NCBI RefSeq assembly: GCF_000785435.2
Contig: NZ_JTDB02000005.1
Span: 62,001 to 126,000 of the forward strand
Reading direction: 5' to 3'
DNA length: 64,000 nucleotides
Source: Paraburkholderia sacchari
GTDB lineage: Bacteria; Pseudomonadota; Gammaproteobacteria; Burkholderiales; Burkholderiaceae
Shown: positions 32,247 to 41,038 of the stretch, one piece after another
Position numbering within the stretch: the stretch's first letter is position 1
Layout of the letters: every line of letters starts with the position of its first letter
Translations under genes and position numbers: made by a program
The notes under the pieces: model-generated
Databases searched by the model: none
Seen by the model: only the letters and a program-made list of their open reading frames with translations
Told to the model about the DNA's origin: nothing

Positions 32247-33006
32247 CCTTTACCATCGCGCCGTGGTTGGCGTGCTCGTGACCATCCTGGCCGCGCCGAT
32301 ACTCGCCACCCTGCTGTATTCGTTGTCCAGGCACTGGGGCGCCACGATCCTGCCGGACGACCTTTCGCTGAGCTGGTATTGGCAACTCTTGCATGACAAG
32401 GCGTTCATGGCTGCATTCGGTCGCTCGATGGCCGTGTGCCTCGGCGCGCTCGCGCTCAGCGCGTTGATCATCGTCCCCACGGCCTTCGTGGTCTTTTACC
32501 GGTTTCCGCGCCTGGACAAGGTGATGAGCGCGCTGATCCTGATTCCATTCGCGGTGCCGCCGGTCGTGACGTCGGTAGGTCTGCTCAATATCTACGCAGA
32601 CGGGCCGATCGCGATCAACGGCACGCCGTGGATTTTGCTCGGCTGCTATTTCACCATCGCTTTGCCGTTCATGTACCGCGCGCTGGCGAACAGCATGGCA
32701 AGCATGAATATCCGCGACCTGATGGATGCCGCTCATCTGCTTGGCGCGAGCACATCGCTTGCTTTCGTGAAGATCATTCTGCCGAACTTGAGCAAGGCGC
32801 TGATGGCCTCGTTGTTCCTGTCATTTGCGTTTTTGCTTGGCGACTTTGTCTTTGCGAATCTGCTCGCGGGATCTCATTACGAAACGCTGCAAGTCTATCT
32901 GTACAACGTGCGCCAGACGAGTGGCCACTTCACCAGCGCCATCGTCATGAGCTACTTTTTCACCGCGTTGATTCTGACCTGGCTTACCGCGCGATTCAGC
33001 AAATAG
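32236..33006 (+). CDS. ABC importer permease 2
   Basis: A 256-residue permease with about six helices. The family segment MNIRDLMDAAHLLGASTSLAFVKIILPNL is the EAA loop that docks on the ATPase. It starts inside the end of the first permease gene (ATG 32236) and the ATPase start is 11 bp after its stop. Confidence 0.9.
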   Translation: MRADLYHRAVVGVLVTILAAPILATLLYSLSRHWGATILPDDLSLSWYWQLLHDKAFMAAFGRSMAVCLGALALSALIIVPTAFVVFYRFPRLDKVMSALILIPFAVPPVVTSVGLLNIYADGPIAINGTPWILLGCYFTIALPFMYRALANSMASMNIRDLMDAAHLLGASTSLAFVKIILPNLSKALMASLFLSFAFLLGDFVFANLLAGSHYETLQVYLYNVRQTSGHFTSAIVMSYFFTALILTWLTARFSK

Positions 33007-33016
33007 GACGACCACC

Positions 33017-34033
33017 ATGAACTACGTCGAAGCGAACGGCTTGACCAAGCAATACGGCACGACGCCGGTCTTTCGCGATATCAGCTTCTCGTTGCGCAAA
33101 GGCGAATTCGTCACGCTGCTCGGGCCGAGTGGCTGCGGGAAGTCGACACTGCTGCGCAGTCTCGCGGGACTGACCGATGTGGACGCGGGCACTATCCGCG
33201 TCGATGGCGAGGACATCACGCGCGTCGCACCGCAAAAGCGCGGGATCGGCATGGTGTTTCAAAGCTACGCGCTGTTTCCGAACATGACGGTTGCGCAAAA
33301 CATCGAGTTCGGCCTCAAGCTCAAGAAGATGGCAGCAGACGAGCGCGCGCGCAAAGTCGTGGATGCGATTCGTCTCGTCTCGCTGGGCGGCAAGGAGCAT
33401 CAGTATCCGCATGAACTCTCGGGCGGGCAGCGCCAGCGCGTCGCGCTCGCGCGTGCGCTCGTGGTAGAGCCGCGCATACTGCTGCTCGACGAACCGCTGT
33501 CCGCGCTCGACGCACGCATTCGCCGCTCGCTGCGCGAGCAAATTCGTGACATCCAGTCGCGCCTTGGCGTCACGACGATCTTCGTGACCCACGATCAGGA
33601 GGAGGCGTTGACGCTTTCCGATCGCATCTTCGTGATGGATCAGGGGCGCATCGTGCAGGAAGGGGAAGCGGAGACCATCTACGCGCGGCCGGCTTCGGAA
33701 TTCGTTGCACGCTTCATCGGCAACTACAACATGCTCTCGCCGGGCGACGCGAATGCGCTATTCGACATGACCATCGATGGGCATCTGGCGATTCGGCCGG
33801 AGGCCATTCAGGTTGCTTCGCTCGCGGATGTCGTGGGCGAGACGCAGCTGGCACCGCTTACGGGAACGGTCCGGCATCGCCAGTTGCTCGGCAACGTGAT
33901 TCGCTATCAGGTGGAATCGTCAGGCGTGATGCTTCGTGTCGACCGGCTCAATCAGCGCGAGGACCAGCTCTTTGCGCCCGGAACGCTCGTCGCGCTGACG
34001 GTCGACCCGCAGCAGATGCGAGAGGTGCACTGA
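33017..34033 (+). CDS. ABC importer ATPase (spermidine/iron/AEP type)
   Basis: A 338-residue ATPase with Walker A GPSGCGKST, signature LSGGQRQRVALARALV, Walker B ILLLDEPLSALDARIR and switch His TIFVTHDQEEALTLSDR. Residues beyond about 235 form a regulatory domain with a short TOBE-like region (LAIRPEAIQVASLAD and later VALTVDPQQM). It powers the importer encoded upstream. The HAD gene starts one base after its stop. Confidence 0.92.
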   Translation: MNYVEANGLTKQYGTTPVFRDISFSLRKGEFVTLLGPSGCGKSTLLRSLAGLTDVDAGTIRVDGEDITRVAPQKRGIGMVFQSYALFPNMTVAQNIEFGLKLKKMAADERARKVVDAIRLVSLGGKEHQYPHELSGGQRQRVALARALVVEPRILLLDEPLSALDARIRRSLREQIRDIQSRLGVTTIFVTHDQEEALTLSDRIFVMDQGRIVQEGEAETIYARPASEFVARFIGNYNMLSPGDANALFDMTIDGHLAIRPEAIQVASLADVVGETQLAPLTGTVRHRQLLGNVIRYQVESSGVMLRVDRLNQREDQLFAPGTLVALTVDPQQMREVH

Positions 34034-34034
34034 C

Positions 34035-34718
34035 ATGGCGCTCGGCATATTCGATATGGACGATACGCTCGTCGACGGCGACAGCGCGAACCTGTGGCTG
34101 CACTATCTCGTGGAGCGAGGCCGCGCCCCGAGCGCGATGCTGCCGCGCGAGGAGGCCCTGTTGCAGGCCTATCGCGAAGGCCGTGTCGACATGCGCGAGT
34201 ACGTGCGTTTCGCACTGGAGCCGATACGCGGGCTGACGCGGGAAGTCGTTGCGGCCTGGATGGCGGAGTTCGTCGAAGGCATCGTTTTGCCCCGTATTTT
34301 TCCGGAAGCTTTGCGTCAGCTCGAATGGCATCGCGCTCGGGGGGACCGGCTGCTCATTGTGTCGGCTACGGGCGAGCACCTCGTCAGCGCGATTGCCGAT
34401 CGGCTCGGCGTGAAAGACTCCATCGGGATTGTCGTGGAAACGCGAAACGGGTGCTATACCGGCGATACCCATGGGGAACTCAGCTATCGCGAAGGCAAGG
34501 TGTCCCGTATACGCGCCTGGCTCAATGCAGAGGGCGAAAGTCTCGACGGAAGCTACGGCTACAGCGATTCGTTCAACGATGTATCGATGCTCGCGGCGGT
34601 CGATCATGGTCACGCGGTGAATCCGGATGCGACGTTACGCGCAATCGCCATGGAGCGCGGCTGGCAAGTGCTGCACTGGCTGCCGCCCAGCAGGCAACGC
34701 GATGGGATTGAAAAGTGA
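34035..34718 (+). CDS. HAD-IB-family hydrolase (phosphoserine phosphatase-like)
   Basis: A 227-residue HAD phosphatase. Motif I is DMDDTLVDGDS with nucleophile Asp7 and acid Asp9; motif II is LLIVSATGEH; the motif III lysine is in YREGKVSRI; motif IV is GYSDSFNDVSML. The C1 cap falls between motifs I and II. HAD-IB enzymes dephosphorylate phosphoserine-like or other small phosphates. Being locked between an importer ATPase and a regulator, it probably removes phosphate from the imported compound or its product. It is not phosphonoacetaldehyde hydrolase, whose motifs differ. Confidence 0.87.
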   Translation: MALGIFDMDDTLVDGDSANLWLHYLVERGRAPSAMLPREEALLQAYREGRVDMREYVRFALEPIRGLTREVVAAWMAEFVEGIVLPRIFPEALRQLEWHRARGDRLLIVSATGEHLVSAIADRLGVKDSIGIVVETRNGCYTGDTHGELSYREGKVSRIRAWLNAEGESLDGSYGYSDSFNDVSMLAAVDHGHAVNPDATLRAIAMERGWQVLHWLPPSRQRDGIEK

Positions 34719-36202
34719 AAGTGTCGGGAGGTGTATTGCTAGCCGACATTGCGCTGGACCGCACGAGCGACGTTCCATTGCATCGGCAACTCTACCTGCA
34801 GATTCGCAGGCAAATCCTGAGTGGCCGGCTGACCGGCGGTACGCGCTTGCCTTCCACGCGCACATTGATTCGCGAACTCGGCGTTTCTCGCATCACGATC
34901 GTCAACGCGTTCGAGCAATTGGGCGCGGAAGGGTTTTTAACCTCGCGCATTGGCGCCGGCACCTATGTTGCCGGCGAGTGGAGCGCGCCGCATCGGCCGC
35001 AACCTTCGCGCGAACGGCCGCATCTTTCCGCGCGGGGCGCCGCGACCATTTCCGCGCGAGGCGACCTGTTCAGCCGGGCCCCGCGATCGTGGTCGCCGGA
35101 CGAGCCGGAATCGTTCATCTCCAGTCAGGGCGCGTTCGAGGAATTTCCCGTGCGCGTCTGGAAGCGTCTGCTGTCGCGCCACGGCGCGCGGCGCGACATC
35201 GATTTGCTCGGCTATGGCGATCCGCTCGGTTACCGGCCCCTGCGCGAGGCGATTGCCGATTACCTGAACGATGTCCGTGGGCTCGACTGCGAGGTCGATC
35301 AGATCGCCATTTCGTCGGGCGCCCAGCAGGCGTTCAACGTGCTCGCCATGTTGCTGCTCGATCCGGACGATGCGGTATGGGTCGAGGATCCCGGCCATAT
35401 TGCGGCCCGCCTCGCGTTTCAGGCGCAAGGCTGCCGGCTCTGCGGAATCGCGCTCGACGAACAGGGTGCCGACGTGTCGTTTGGCATTGCCCGTCACCCT
35501 CGCGCGCGTCTGGCGTTCGTCACGCCTTCGCGGCAGCATCCGCTCGGCATGACCATGAGTTTGGGGCGGCGCATGGAGTGGATCGACTGGGCACGCGATT
35601 CGCAGAGCTGGATCATCGAAGATGATTGCGACAGCGAACTGCGTTATCGCGGGCCGCTCCTGCCGGCCCTGTTTGGCCTCGACCGGAACGAGCATGTCAT
35701 TTATGTCGGAACCCTAAGCAAGGTGATGTTTCCGTCGCTTCGGCTAGGCTACGTGGTGTTGCCGCGGGATCTCGTCGCCCCATTCGCCGCGGTGTGCACG
35801 GTGATCGGGCGCAGCCCGTCCACGCTCATGCAGGCGGTTGCTGCCGATTTCATCCGCGAAGGCCATCTGCAGGCTCATATCCGGCACACGCGCGGGCTGT
35901 ATCAACGGCGGCAAGGTGCGCTGCTGACGGAGCTTGGCGGCCAACTCGGGCATTGCCTGAGCGCCGGGCCGGTCGATGCCGGCATGCATGTGCTTGGCTG
36001 GCTGGGCGAGGATGTCGACGACCTGCACGTCGCCCGCGCGCTCGCACAACGCGGCGTCTACACGTATGCACTTCAGGAATACTGCCTGCAGCAGACGCAG
36101 CGCTCCGCATTGCTCATCGGCTTTGCGGGCACGGCCGAGGCCAATATGCGGCGAGCGGTGGCGCGCATGGCCGATGCGTTGAAGCAACTGGGCGTGGCGT
36201 AA
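34715..36202 (+). CDS. MocR/PdxR-type regulator (GntR HTH fused to PLP aminotransferase fold)
   Basis: A ~490-residue fusion. The GntR winged helix occupies about residues 20-85 (PLHRQLYLQIRRQILSGRLTGGTRLPSTRTLIRELGVSRITIVNAFEQ). The remaining ~380 residues are a type I aminotransferase domain with the PLP-lysine in TLSKVMFPSLRLGY and the IIEDDCDSELRY motif. The start is uncertain: GTG 34715 overlaps the HAD stop, but TTG 34736 is 5 bp after a good GGGAGG. Members such as PdxR, GabR and TauR use PLP plus an amine ligand. Its position in the operon suggests an amine-containing substrate. Confidence 0.87.
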   Translation: MKVSGGVLLADIALDRTSDVPLHRQLYLQIRRQILSGRLTGGTRLPSTRTLIRELGVSRITIVNAFEQLGAEGFLTSRIGAGTYVAGEWSAPHRPQPSRERPHLSARGAATISARGDLFSRAPRSWSPDEPESFISSQGAFEEFPVRVWKRLLSRHGARRDIDLLGYGDPLGYRPLREAIADYLNDVRGLDCEVDQIAISSGAQQAFNVLAMLLLDPDDAVWVEDPGHIAARLAFQAQGCRLCGIALDEQGADVSFGIARHPRARLAFVTPSRQHPLGMTMSLGRRMEWIDWARDSQSWIIEDDCDSELRYRGPLLPALFGLDRNEHVIYVGTLSKVMFPSLRLGYVVLPRDLVAPFAAVCTVIGRSPSTLMQAVAADFIREGHLQAHIRHTRGLYQRRQGALLTELGGQLGHCLSAGPVDAGMHVLGWLGEDVDDLHVARALAQRGVYTYALQEYCLQQTQRSALLIGFAGTAEANMRRAVARMADALKQLGVA

Positions 36203-36351
36203 CGAACGTGCCCTGCAGGAGTTGCGCGGCGGCTCAAAATGGACATGTCGGGACGCTATTTAATGGCTCTAACGACCGGTCCGCTATGGTGATCTAATGA
36301 CGGCATTCTGGATGCGCTCCTCTCATGCATCCTTCCTCAACAGGAGTTCGA

Positions 36352-37434
36352 ATGCCATTCGTCCAGTCCCGATTCGCGACGCTGATCGGCCAGAAGCTCG
36401 ATGCCGAGGAATCTGCGCATATTCCCGAACTCACCCCGGCGCTGGCGCGCAAGCTGATCGAGCGTATCGACAGCGTACGCCTGTTCGCGCACGCGTACAC
36501 CATGCTGGGCAATTTCACCTACGGCAGCTTTCATCCTTGCGATCTGCTCGATCACGCGTATCGGCACGAACTGGACGGCATCTGCATTCATTTGCTCGAC
36601 GGCGAGGAGCGCAGCCTCGGGCAAATGTCCGATTCGCAACTGCGCGAGGTGGCGGCTCACGCGAGCCGGCTCGGCCTGGACGTGCATCTCGAGATCAGTA
36701 GCACCCGGCGTCCGGACGTGGACGAAGTCGTGCGCATCGCGCGGATCATGGCGGTCGAACACATTCGCGTGTATTCGCGTTACGAGGGCTTGCTGTCCGA
36801 GGTAATGAAGCGTGTGGAAGCCGACCTGCGCTACCTCGCGGAACTCGCCGACCGCCACAGTCTGCATTTTTATTTCGAGCAGCACGAGGAACTGAAGAGT
36901 GCAGAGATCGTGGATCTGTTGCGCACGGTCGGGCACCCGCGCCTGCATGCATTGTTCGACTTCGGCAACATGATCAACGCATGCGAGTCGCCGATGAGCG
37001 CATTGCGCCAGCTGGCGCCATACATTGGCCAGGTTCACATGAAGGGTGTGCGGATTCTGAAGGAAGGCGACGGCTTCGGCCATCGCGGCGTATTGCAGGG
37101 CAGTGCGGACGACGATCTTCCCGGCGCACGGATGCTGTTCGAACTGCTGATGCTTGGCGAATCGAAGCCGCAAATCGTTGCGTTCGCACTCGAACAGGAA
37201 AATCACTACTACGCACCGATGTTTCGCCGGATGAGCGAAGCAGACGATCCATTTATACCGTACCGGGAAATGAGCGAAACGGGCATTCCCGGCGGCCTCA
37301 GCAAGGAGACGCTGCTCGAGCAGGAGCCTCGCTGGGCCTTCAATCAGATCCGGTACGTGCGCTCGCTGCTGCTGCGTCTGCGCGAGCTTGCAGATTTGCG
37401 CCTGCAGATGGCCGGGACCGCATCCGGCTGCTGA
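36352..37434 (+). CDS. Sugar phosphate isomerase/epimerase-like TIM-barrel protein
   Basis: A 360-residue xylose-isomerase-like TIM-barrel protein. Metal-site candidates include the Glu in VHLEISST, 'HFYFEQHEELKS' (Glu-Gln-His), 'HALFDFGNMINACE' (Asp) and 'IGQVHMKGVRIL' (His). Such proteins isomerise or dehydrate sugars and inositols. ATG 36352 follows CAGGAG; a longer frame is possible. It is followed 26 bp later by an MFS transporter gene, giving a two-gene uptake and conversion unit that is separate from but adjacent to the ABC operon. Confidence 0.82.
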   Translation: MPFVQSRFATLIGQKLDAEESAHIPELTPALARKLIERIDSVRLFAHAYTMLGNFTYGSFHPCDLLDHAYRHELDGICIHLLDGEERSLGQMSDSQLREVAAHASRLGLDVHLEISSTRRPDVDEVVRIARIMAVEHIRVYSRYEGLLSEVMKRVEADLRYLAELADRHSLHFYFEQHEELKSAEIVDLLRTVGHPRLHALFDFGNMINACESPMSALRQLAPYIGQVHMKGVRILKEGDGFGHRGVLQGSADDDLPGARMLFELLMLGESKPQIVAFALEQENHYYAPMFRRMSEADDPFIPYREMSETGIPGGLSKETLLEQEPRWAFNQIRYVRSLLLRLRELADLRLQMAGTASGC

Positions 37435-37460
37435 AATAAAACGACCCCATGGAGAAGACA

Positions 37461-38729
37461 ATGAAGTCGATTGACAGGATGAAATGGCTTAAGTTCGTAG
37501 TGCTTGTGATGGGAGGCGGGACAGTCTACAAGCTGGCGAACCTCAAGGATGCGTTTTATGTGCCGATGCAGCAGTACCTGGGTTTGACCAACGCGCAGAT
37601 CGGCGTGCTGTTGAGCGTCAACTCGTTGTTTGCGACCGCACTGTTCGTGGTCGGGGGCTACTTGTCCGATCGATTCCAGGCGCGCCGGACCATTTCGTTG
37701 GGGATGGTCGGTGCGGGCGTCATCGGCATTTATCTGAGCACGTTCCCGGGCTACAACCAGTTGCTCGTCCTGTTCGCTGCGCTGGCGGTCTGCTCCGACT
37801 GCCTGTTTTGGCCCGCGCTGCTCAAGGCGATTCGCAATCTTGGCAACAGCGATGAGCAAGGGCGCATGTTCGGCTTCCTGGAAGGCGGCCGCGGGGTGAT
37901 CGATACGCTGGTGGCATTTTCCGCGCTCGGACTGTTCGTCGTGATGGGCTCGGGCCCAGGCGGGTTCAAGGCGGCGATCCTGATGTACTCGGTGATCGAC
38001 ATCCTGGTTGGCGTGCTTACGTTCTTCCTGCTCAGTGGAGCCGACAAGCACTCGCCCGCCGAGCGTGATGCTTCGCAAGTATCGGGTCTGGCGGCGTTGA
38101 AAATGGCGATACGTCTGCCGAAACTGTGGCTCGTCAGTCTGAACGTCTTTATGGTGTACGTGGTGTATTGCGGATTGACCTATTTCATTCCGTATCTCAA
38201 GTACGTGTACGGTTTGCCGGTTGGCCTCGTGGGCGCCTACGGCATTATCAATCAGTATGGCTTGAAAATTGTGGGTGGCCCGCTGGGCGGCTATTTGTCC
38301 GACAAGAAATTCGGCAGCGCGATCAGCTATATACGTGCGGCATTTTTTGCGCTGATTCCGATGATGGCGGTGATTCTGTGTCTGCCTGGAAAACCCGAAT
38401 ACATGATCGCCGGGATGATTGCCACGCTGGGATTTTCACTGATCGTCTTCACGATGCGCGGCGTGTTCTGGGCGCCGATGGAGGAGGCCGGGATTCCCAA
38501 TGAAATCAGCGGTGCCGCCTTTGGTGTTGCCTGCCTCATCGGTTACGCGCCGGGGATGTTTGCATTCATGATCTACGGCGCGATGCTGGATGCGTATCCT
38601 GGGGTGACGGGCTATCACTATGTGTTTGGGTCGATGACCGCGATGGCGCTGATCGGAATCGGCGTGGCCAATGTGCTGGCGCGCGTCACGCGCACGGGCC
38701 GCGCCCCGAGCCCCGCAACGGCCGTGTAG
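37461..38729 (+). CDS. MFS transporter
   Basis: A 422-residue major facilitator with about twelve helices. The intracellular loop 2-3 motif is visible as GGYLSDRFQARRT and the equivalent in the second half is GGPLGGYLSDKKFG. The start ATG 37461 follows GGAGAAGACA; an in-frame ATG at 37449 is an alternative. Paired with the TIM-barrel isomerase, it likely carries a sugar, polyol or organic acid. It ends before a hairpin and converges with the AraC gene. Confidence 0.88.
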   Translation: MKSIDRMKWLKFVVLVMGGGTVYKLANLKDAFYVPMQQYLGLTNAQIGVLLSVNSLFATALFVVGGYLSDRFQARRTISLGMVGAGVIGIYLSTFPGYNQLLVLFAALAVCSDCLFWPALLKAIRNLGNSDEQGRMFGFLEGGRGVIDTLVAFSALGLFVVMGSGPGGFKAAILMYSVIDILVGVLTFFLLSGADKHSPAERDASQVSGLAALKMAIRLPKLWLVSLNVFMVYVVYCGLTYFIPYLKYVYGLPVGLVGAYGIINQYGLKIVGGPLGGYLSDKKFGSAISYIRAAFFALIPMMAVILCLPGKPEYMIAGMIATLGFSLIVFTMRGVFWAPMEEAGIPNEISGAAFGVACLIGYAPGMFAFMIYGAMLDAYPGVTGYHYVFGSMTAMALIGIGVANVLARVTRTGRAPSPATAV

Positions 38730-38753
38730 CGAAGGCGGTGCACGCGCCTTCGC
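38729..38753. terminator. Bidirectional hairpin between MFS and araC genes
   Basis: GCGAAGGCG (38729-38737) pairs with CGCCTTCGC (38745-38753) around the loop GTGCACG. It starts on the last base of the MFS stop and ends 4 bp from the AraC stop, so both genes share it. Confidence 0.6.
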
Positions 38754-38756
38754 AAC

Positions 38757-39785
38757 CTATTGAGCCGCCCTCCAGTTCGAAACCGTCATGCCGAAGTGCT
38801 TTCGGAACCAGAAAGCAAACGCGCTCGAACTGGAAAAACCGAGTAGATCCGCGAGTTCCGCGAGCGAGCGATCGCTATCGCGGATTTGCCGAGAGGCGAG
38901 TTCGCAGCGAACCGTCTGAAGCAGCGACGAAAAGCTCGTCTCCTCGGCGGCCAAACGCCGTTGCAAAGTCCGCCGGTCCACGCCCAGGTGCCTCGCCACC
39001 TGGTCCGCCGTGCACCGGCCGTTGGGCAACATCGCAACGATCACCTGGCGAATGGTATGCGTGGTGCTTTCGTTGGCGCCCGATAAGGCCTGATCCAGAA
39101 AGCGCCGGGCATAGAGCGCCATCTGCGAATCGCCGCCAGGGCCACCGCCAGACCCGCCGCCAAGCCGACAGGCAGCCAGGTCCTTCGCGTTGCACACAAT
39201 GCCGTTGAAACTCGAATTGAATTCGACTGCCGATCTGAAGAAGGTTTTGTGGCATGTCGCGCCATCCGGTGGACGGTGCTCGAAGCAGACGCTGCGCGGC
39301 CGCCAACTCGGCCCGAGCAGTTCCTCCATGCTCCGATAAAGCACGCCGACCGCCATTTCAATGGACTGCCGCACCGAATTCTTGTCGCTTACCAGAATGT
39401 TCTCGCGAATCAAGACGGCATCGCCATGATCCTCAATGCGGGTCAGCAGCGACGCATTAAGCAGGCGTATGTAACGGCACAGGCTCTCGAGCGCATCGCG
39501 CACCGTGGGCGCTTCGCTCATGACGGCGCTGATCGGTCCGAGATTGGACAGCCGGCGGCGCATCGCCAGTTGCAAGCCGAAATCTTCCACGTTCGCTGCC
39601 GCGGCACTGTTTTCCAGCAGTTCCCGGACCGCATAGGTGCTGATGGGTGTATCGGGGTTCACGAGATCGCGGGCATTCAAGCCGACCTTGCGCAACATGC
39701 GCGCGGGATCCAGCCCCACATGACGGGCGAGATCGGTATAGCCCGTGAGGCTGGCGCTGCGGATCGTGAGCATGAATCGCTTCAT
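38757..39785 (-). CDS. AraC-family regulator, OruR/ArgR-like (arabinose-binding-domain type)
   Basis: A 342-residue regulator. The N-terminal ~200 residues resemble the Arabinose_bd domain found in OruR-like activators (SASLTGYTDLARHVGLDPARMLRKVGL; PTVRDALESLCRYIRLLN; VCFEHRPP). The C-terminal HTH pair is CTADQVARHLGVDRRTLQRRLAAEETSF and SLAELADLLGFSSSSAFAFWFRKHFGMTVSNW. A glycine-rich linker GGGSGGGPGG near residue 213 is unusual. ATG 39785 is the start; the frame continues upstream without support. It is divergent from the BKACE gene over a two-turn direct repeat. Confidence 0.9.
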   Translation of the reverse strand: MKRFMLTIRSASLTGYTDLARHVGLDPARMLRKVGLNARDLVNPDTPISTYAVRELLENSAAAANVEDFGLQLAMRRRLSNLGPISAVMSEAPTVRDALESLCRYIRLLNASLLTRIEDHGDAVLIRENILVSDKNSVRQSIEMAVGVLYRSMEELLGPSWRPRSVCFEHRPPDGATCHKTFFRSAVEFNSSFNGIVCNAKDLAACRLGGGSGGGPGGDSQMALYARRFLDQALSGANESTTHTIRQVIVAMLPNGRCTADQVARHLGVDRRTLQRRLAAEETSFSSLLQTVRCELASRQIRDSDRSLAELADLLGFSSSSAFAFWFRKHFGMTVSNWRAAQ

Positions 39786-39790
39786 GGGGG

Positions 39791-39819
39791 TGTCCCAATT
39801 TCGACATCGAATGTCCCAA
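39791..39819. promoter_or_regulatory. Two-turn direct repeat TGTCCCAA, probable AraC site
   Basis: TGTCCCAA at 39791-39798 and again at 39812-39819, exactly 21 bp apart centre to centre. It starts 6 bp from the AraC start codon and ends 77 bp before the BKACE start. Spacing of two helical turns between direct half-sites is typical of AraC-family proteins. Confidence 0.6.
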
Positions 39820-39895
39820 ATAATACATCGCAGTCGATTTGAGGGCGATATCCTTCTACTCACTATCCATTAGATGCTTAGCCAGGAGGCACGCC

Positions 39896-40954
39896 ATGAA
39901 TTTCCTCGACGGACACCTGTTCCCCGAAAACCAGCAGCCGCTGATCATTACTGCCGCGCCCTACGCGCCGTCGTGGCTGCCATCGGACTTCCCCGAGGAA
40001 ATTCCCGTCACGATGGAGGAGCAGATCCAGAAGGCGGTGGACTGCTACAACGCGGGCGCAACGGTGCTGCATCTGCATGTGCGCGAGCTGGACGGCAAGG
40101 GCAGCAAGCGTCTGTCGAAGTTCAACGAGCTGATTGCAGGGGTGCGTGCGCGCGTGCCGGAGATGATCATCCAGGTGGGCGGCTCCATCAGCTTCGCGCC
40201 GGAAACCGAGGGCGCGGCCGCCAAGTGGCTTTCCGACGACACGCGCCACATGCTGGCCGAGCTGGACCCCAAGCCCGACCAGGTGACGGTGACGATCAAC
40301 ACCTCGCAGATGAATATCCTGGAGCAATTCGATGCGCGCGATATCCAGGGCACCTCGATGGAAGACCCGGCGGTGTTCAACGCGTACAAGGAAATGACGG
40401 TGCCGGCGCAACCGGGCTGGGCCGAGGAGCATATTCGCCGCCTTTCGGCCGCCGGCATTCAAAGCGCGTTCCAGTGCTACAACATCAACAGCTTCGAGTC
40501 GGTGGAGCGACTGATGCGCCGCGGCATCTACAAGGGCCCGCTGGTGATGAACTGGGTCGCCATTGGCGGCGGCATGGACGCGCCCAACATCTACAGCCTG
40601 GCCAACTTCATGCGTGCGGTGCCCGATGGCGCGGTGGTGACGGTGGAAAGCTCCGTGCTCAATGTGCTGCCGGTGAACATGATGGGCATCGCGATGGGTC
40701 TGCACGTGCGCACGGGCACCGAGGACAACCTGTGGAATCAGTCGCGCACGGCCAAGATCGGCACGCCCGCGCAAATCGAACAGCTGGTGCGCATTTCGCG
40801 CGAATTCGGCCGGCCGATCGCCACCGCTAAAGAGGCGCGCGAGATCAGCAAGATCGGCGTGTTCTACGACACGGTGGAAGAAACCCTGGACGCCAACGGC
40901 TTCGCGCCGAACCGCGCCGGCAGACAACAAGGGCATCTGCGCAAGATTGCCTGA
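39896..40954 (+). CDS. 3-keto-5-aminohexanoate cleavage enzyme (BKACE) family protein
   Basis: A 352-residue DUF849 TIM-barrel enzyme that condenses a beta-keto acid with acetyl-CoA to give acetoacetate and a CoA ester. The zinc motif is VLHLHVRE near residue 60, with a further Glu region in TVESSVLNVLP. The 'MGIAMGLHVRTGTEDN' segment is a family hallmark. The natural substrate is not fixed by these motifs; family members include ones for 3-keto-5-aminohexanoate, beta-ketoglutarate, dehydrocarnitine and others. ATG 39896 follows CCAGGAGGCACGCC. Control by the divergent AraC regulator is likely. Confidence 0.9.
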   Translation: MNFLDGHLFPENQQPLIITAAPYAPSWLPSDFPEEIPVTMEEQIQKAVDCYNAGATVLHLHVRELDGKGSKRLSKFNELIAGVRARVPEMIIQVGGSISFAPETEGAAAKWLSDDTRHMLAELDPKPDQVTVTINTSQMNILEQFDARDIQGTSMEDPAVFNAYKEMTVPAQPGWAEEHIRRLSAAGIQSAFQCYNINSFESVERLMRRGIYKGPLVMNWVAIGGGMDAPNIYSLANFMRAVPDGAVVTVESSVLNVLPVNMMGIAMGLHVRTGTEDNLWNQSRTAKIGTPAQIEQLVRISREFGRPIATAKEAREISKIGVFYDTVEETLDANGFAPNRAGRQQGHLRKIA

Positions 40955-40977
40955 TTGCTGACGCCGGTTACGGCATG

Positions 40978-40997
40978 GCGCCGGCATGTGCCGGCGC
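40978..40997. terminator. Hairpin 1 between convergent BKACE and AhpD-like genes
   Basis: GCGCCGGCA (40978-40986) pairs with TGCCGGCGC (40989-40997) across a 2-base centre. It lies 23 bp past the BKACE stop. Confidence 0.5.
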
Positions 40998-41002
40998 GAT
41001 CG

Positions 41003-41021
41003 GGGCGGCCACGAGCCGCCC
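41003..41021. terminator. Hairpin 2 between convergent BKACE and AhpD-like genes
   Basis: GGGCGGC (41003-41009), loop of five, GCCGCCC (41015-41021), followed by GTGTCGTTT. Placed 18 bp before the opposing stop, it may terminate both strands together with hairpin 1. Confidence 0.5.
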
Positions 41022-41038
41022 GTGTCGTTTACTCCGCG

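Noticed and set aside
29189..34718. 2-aminoethylphosphonate operon (PhnRSTUVWX)
   Set aside because: The GntR-UTRA regulator and importer fit superficially, but there is no phosphonoacetaldehyde hydrolase, transaminase or phosphonopyruvate enzyme. The HAD protein has HAD-IB motifs of the phosphoserine type.
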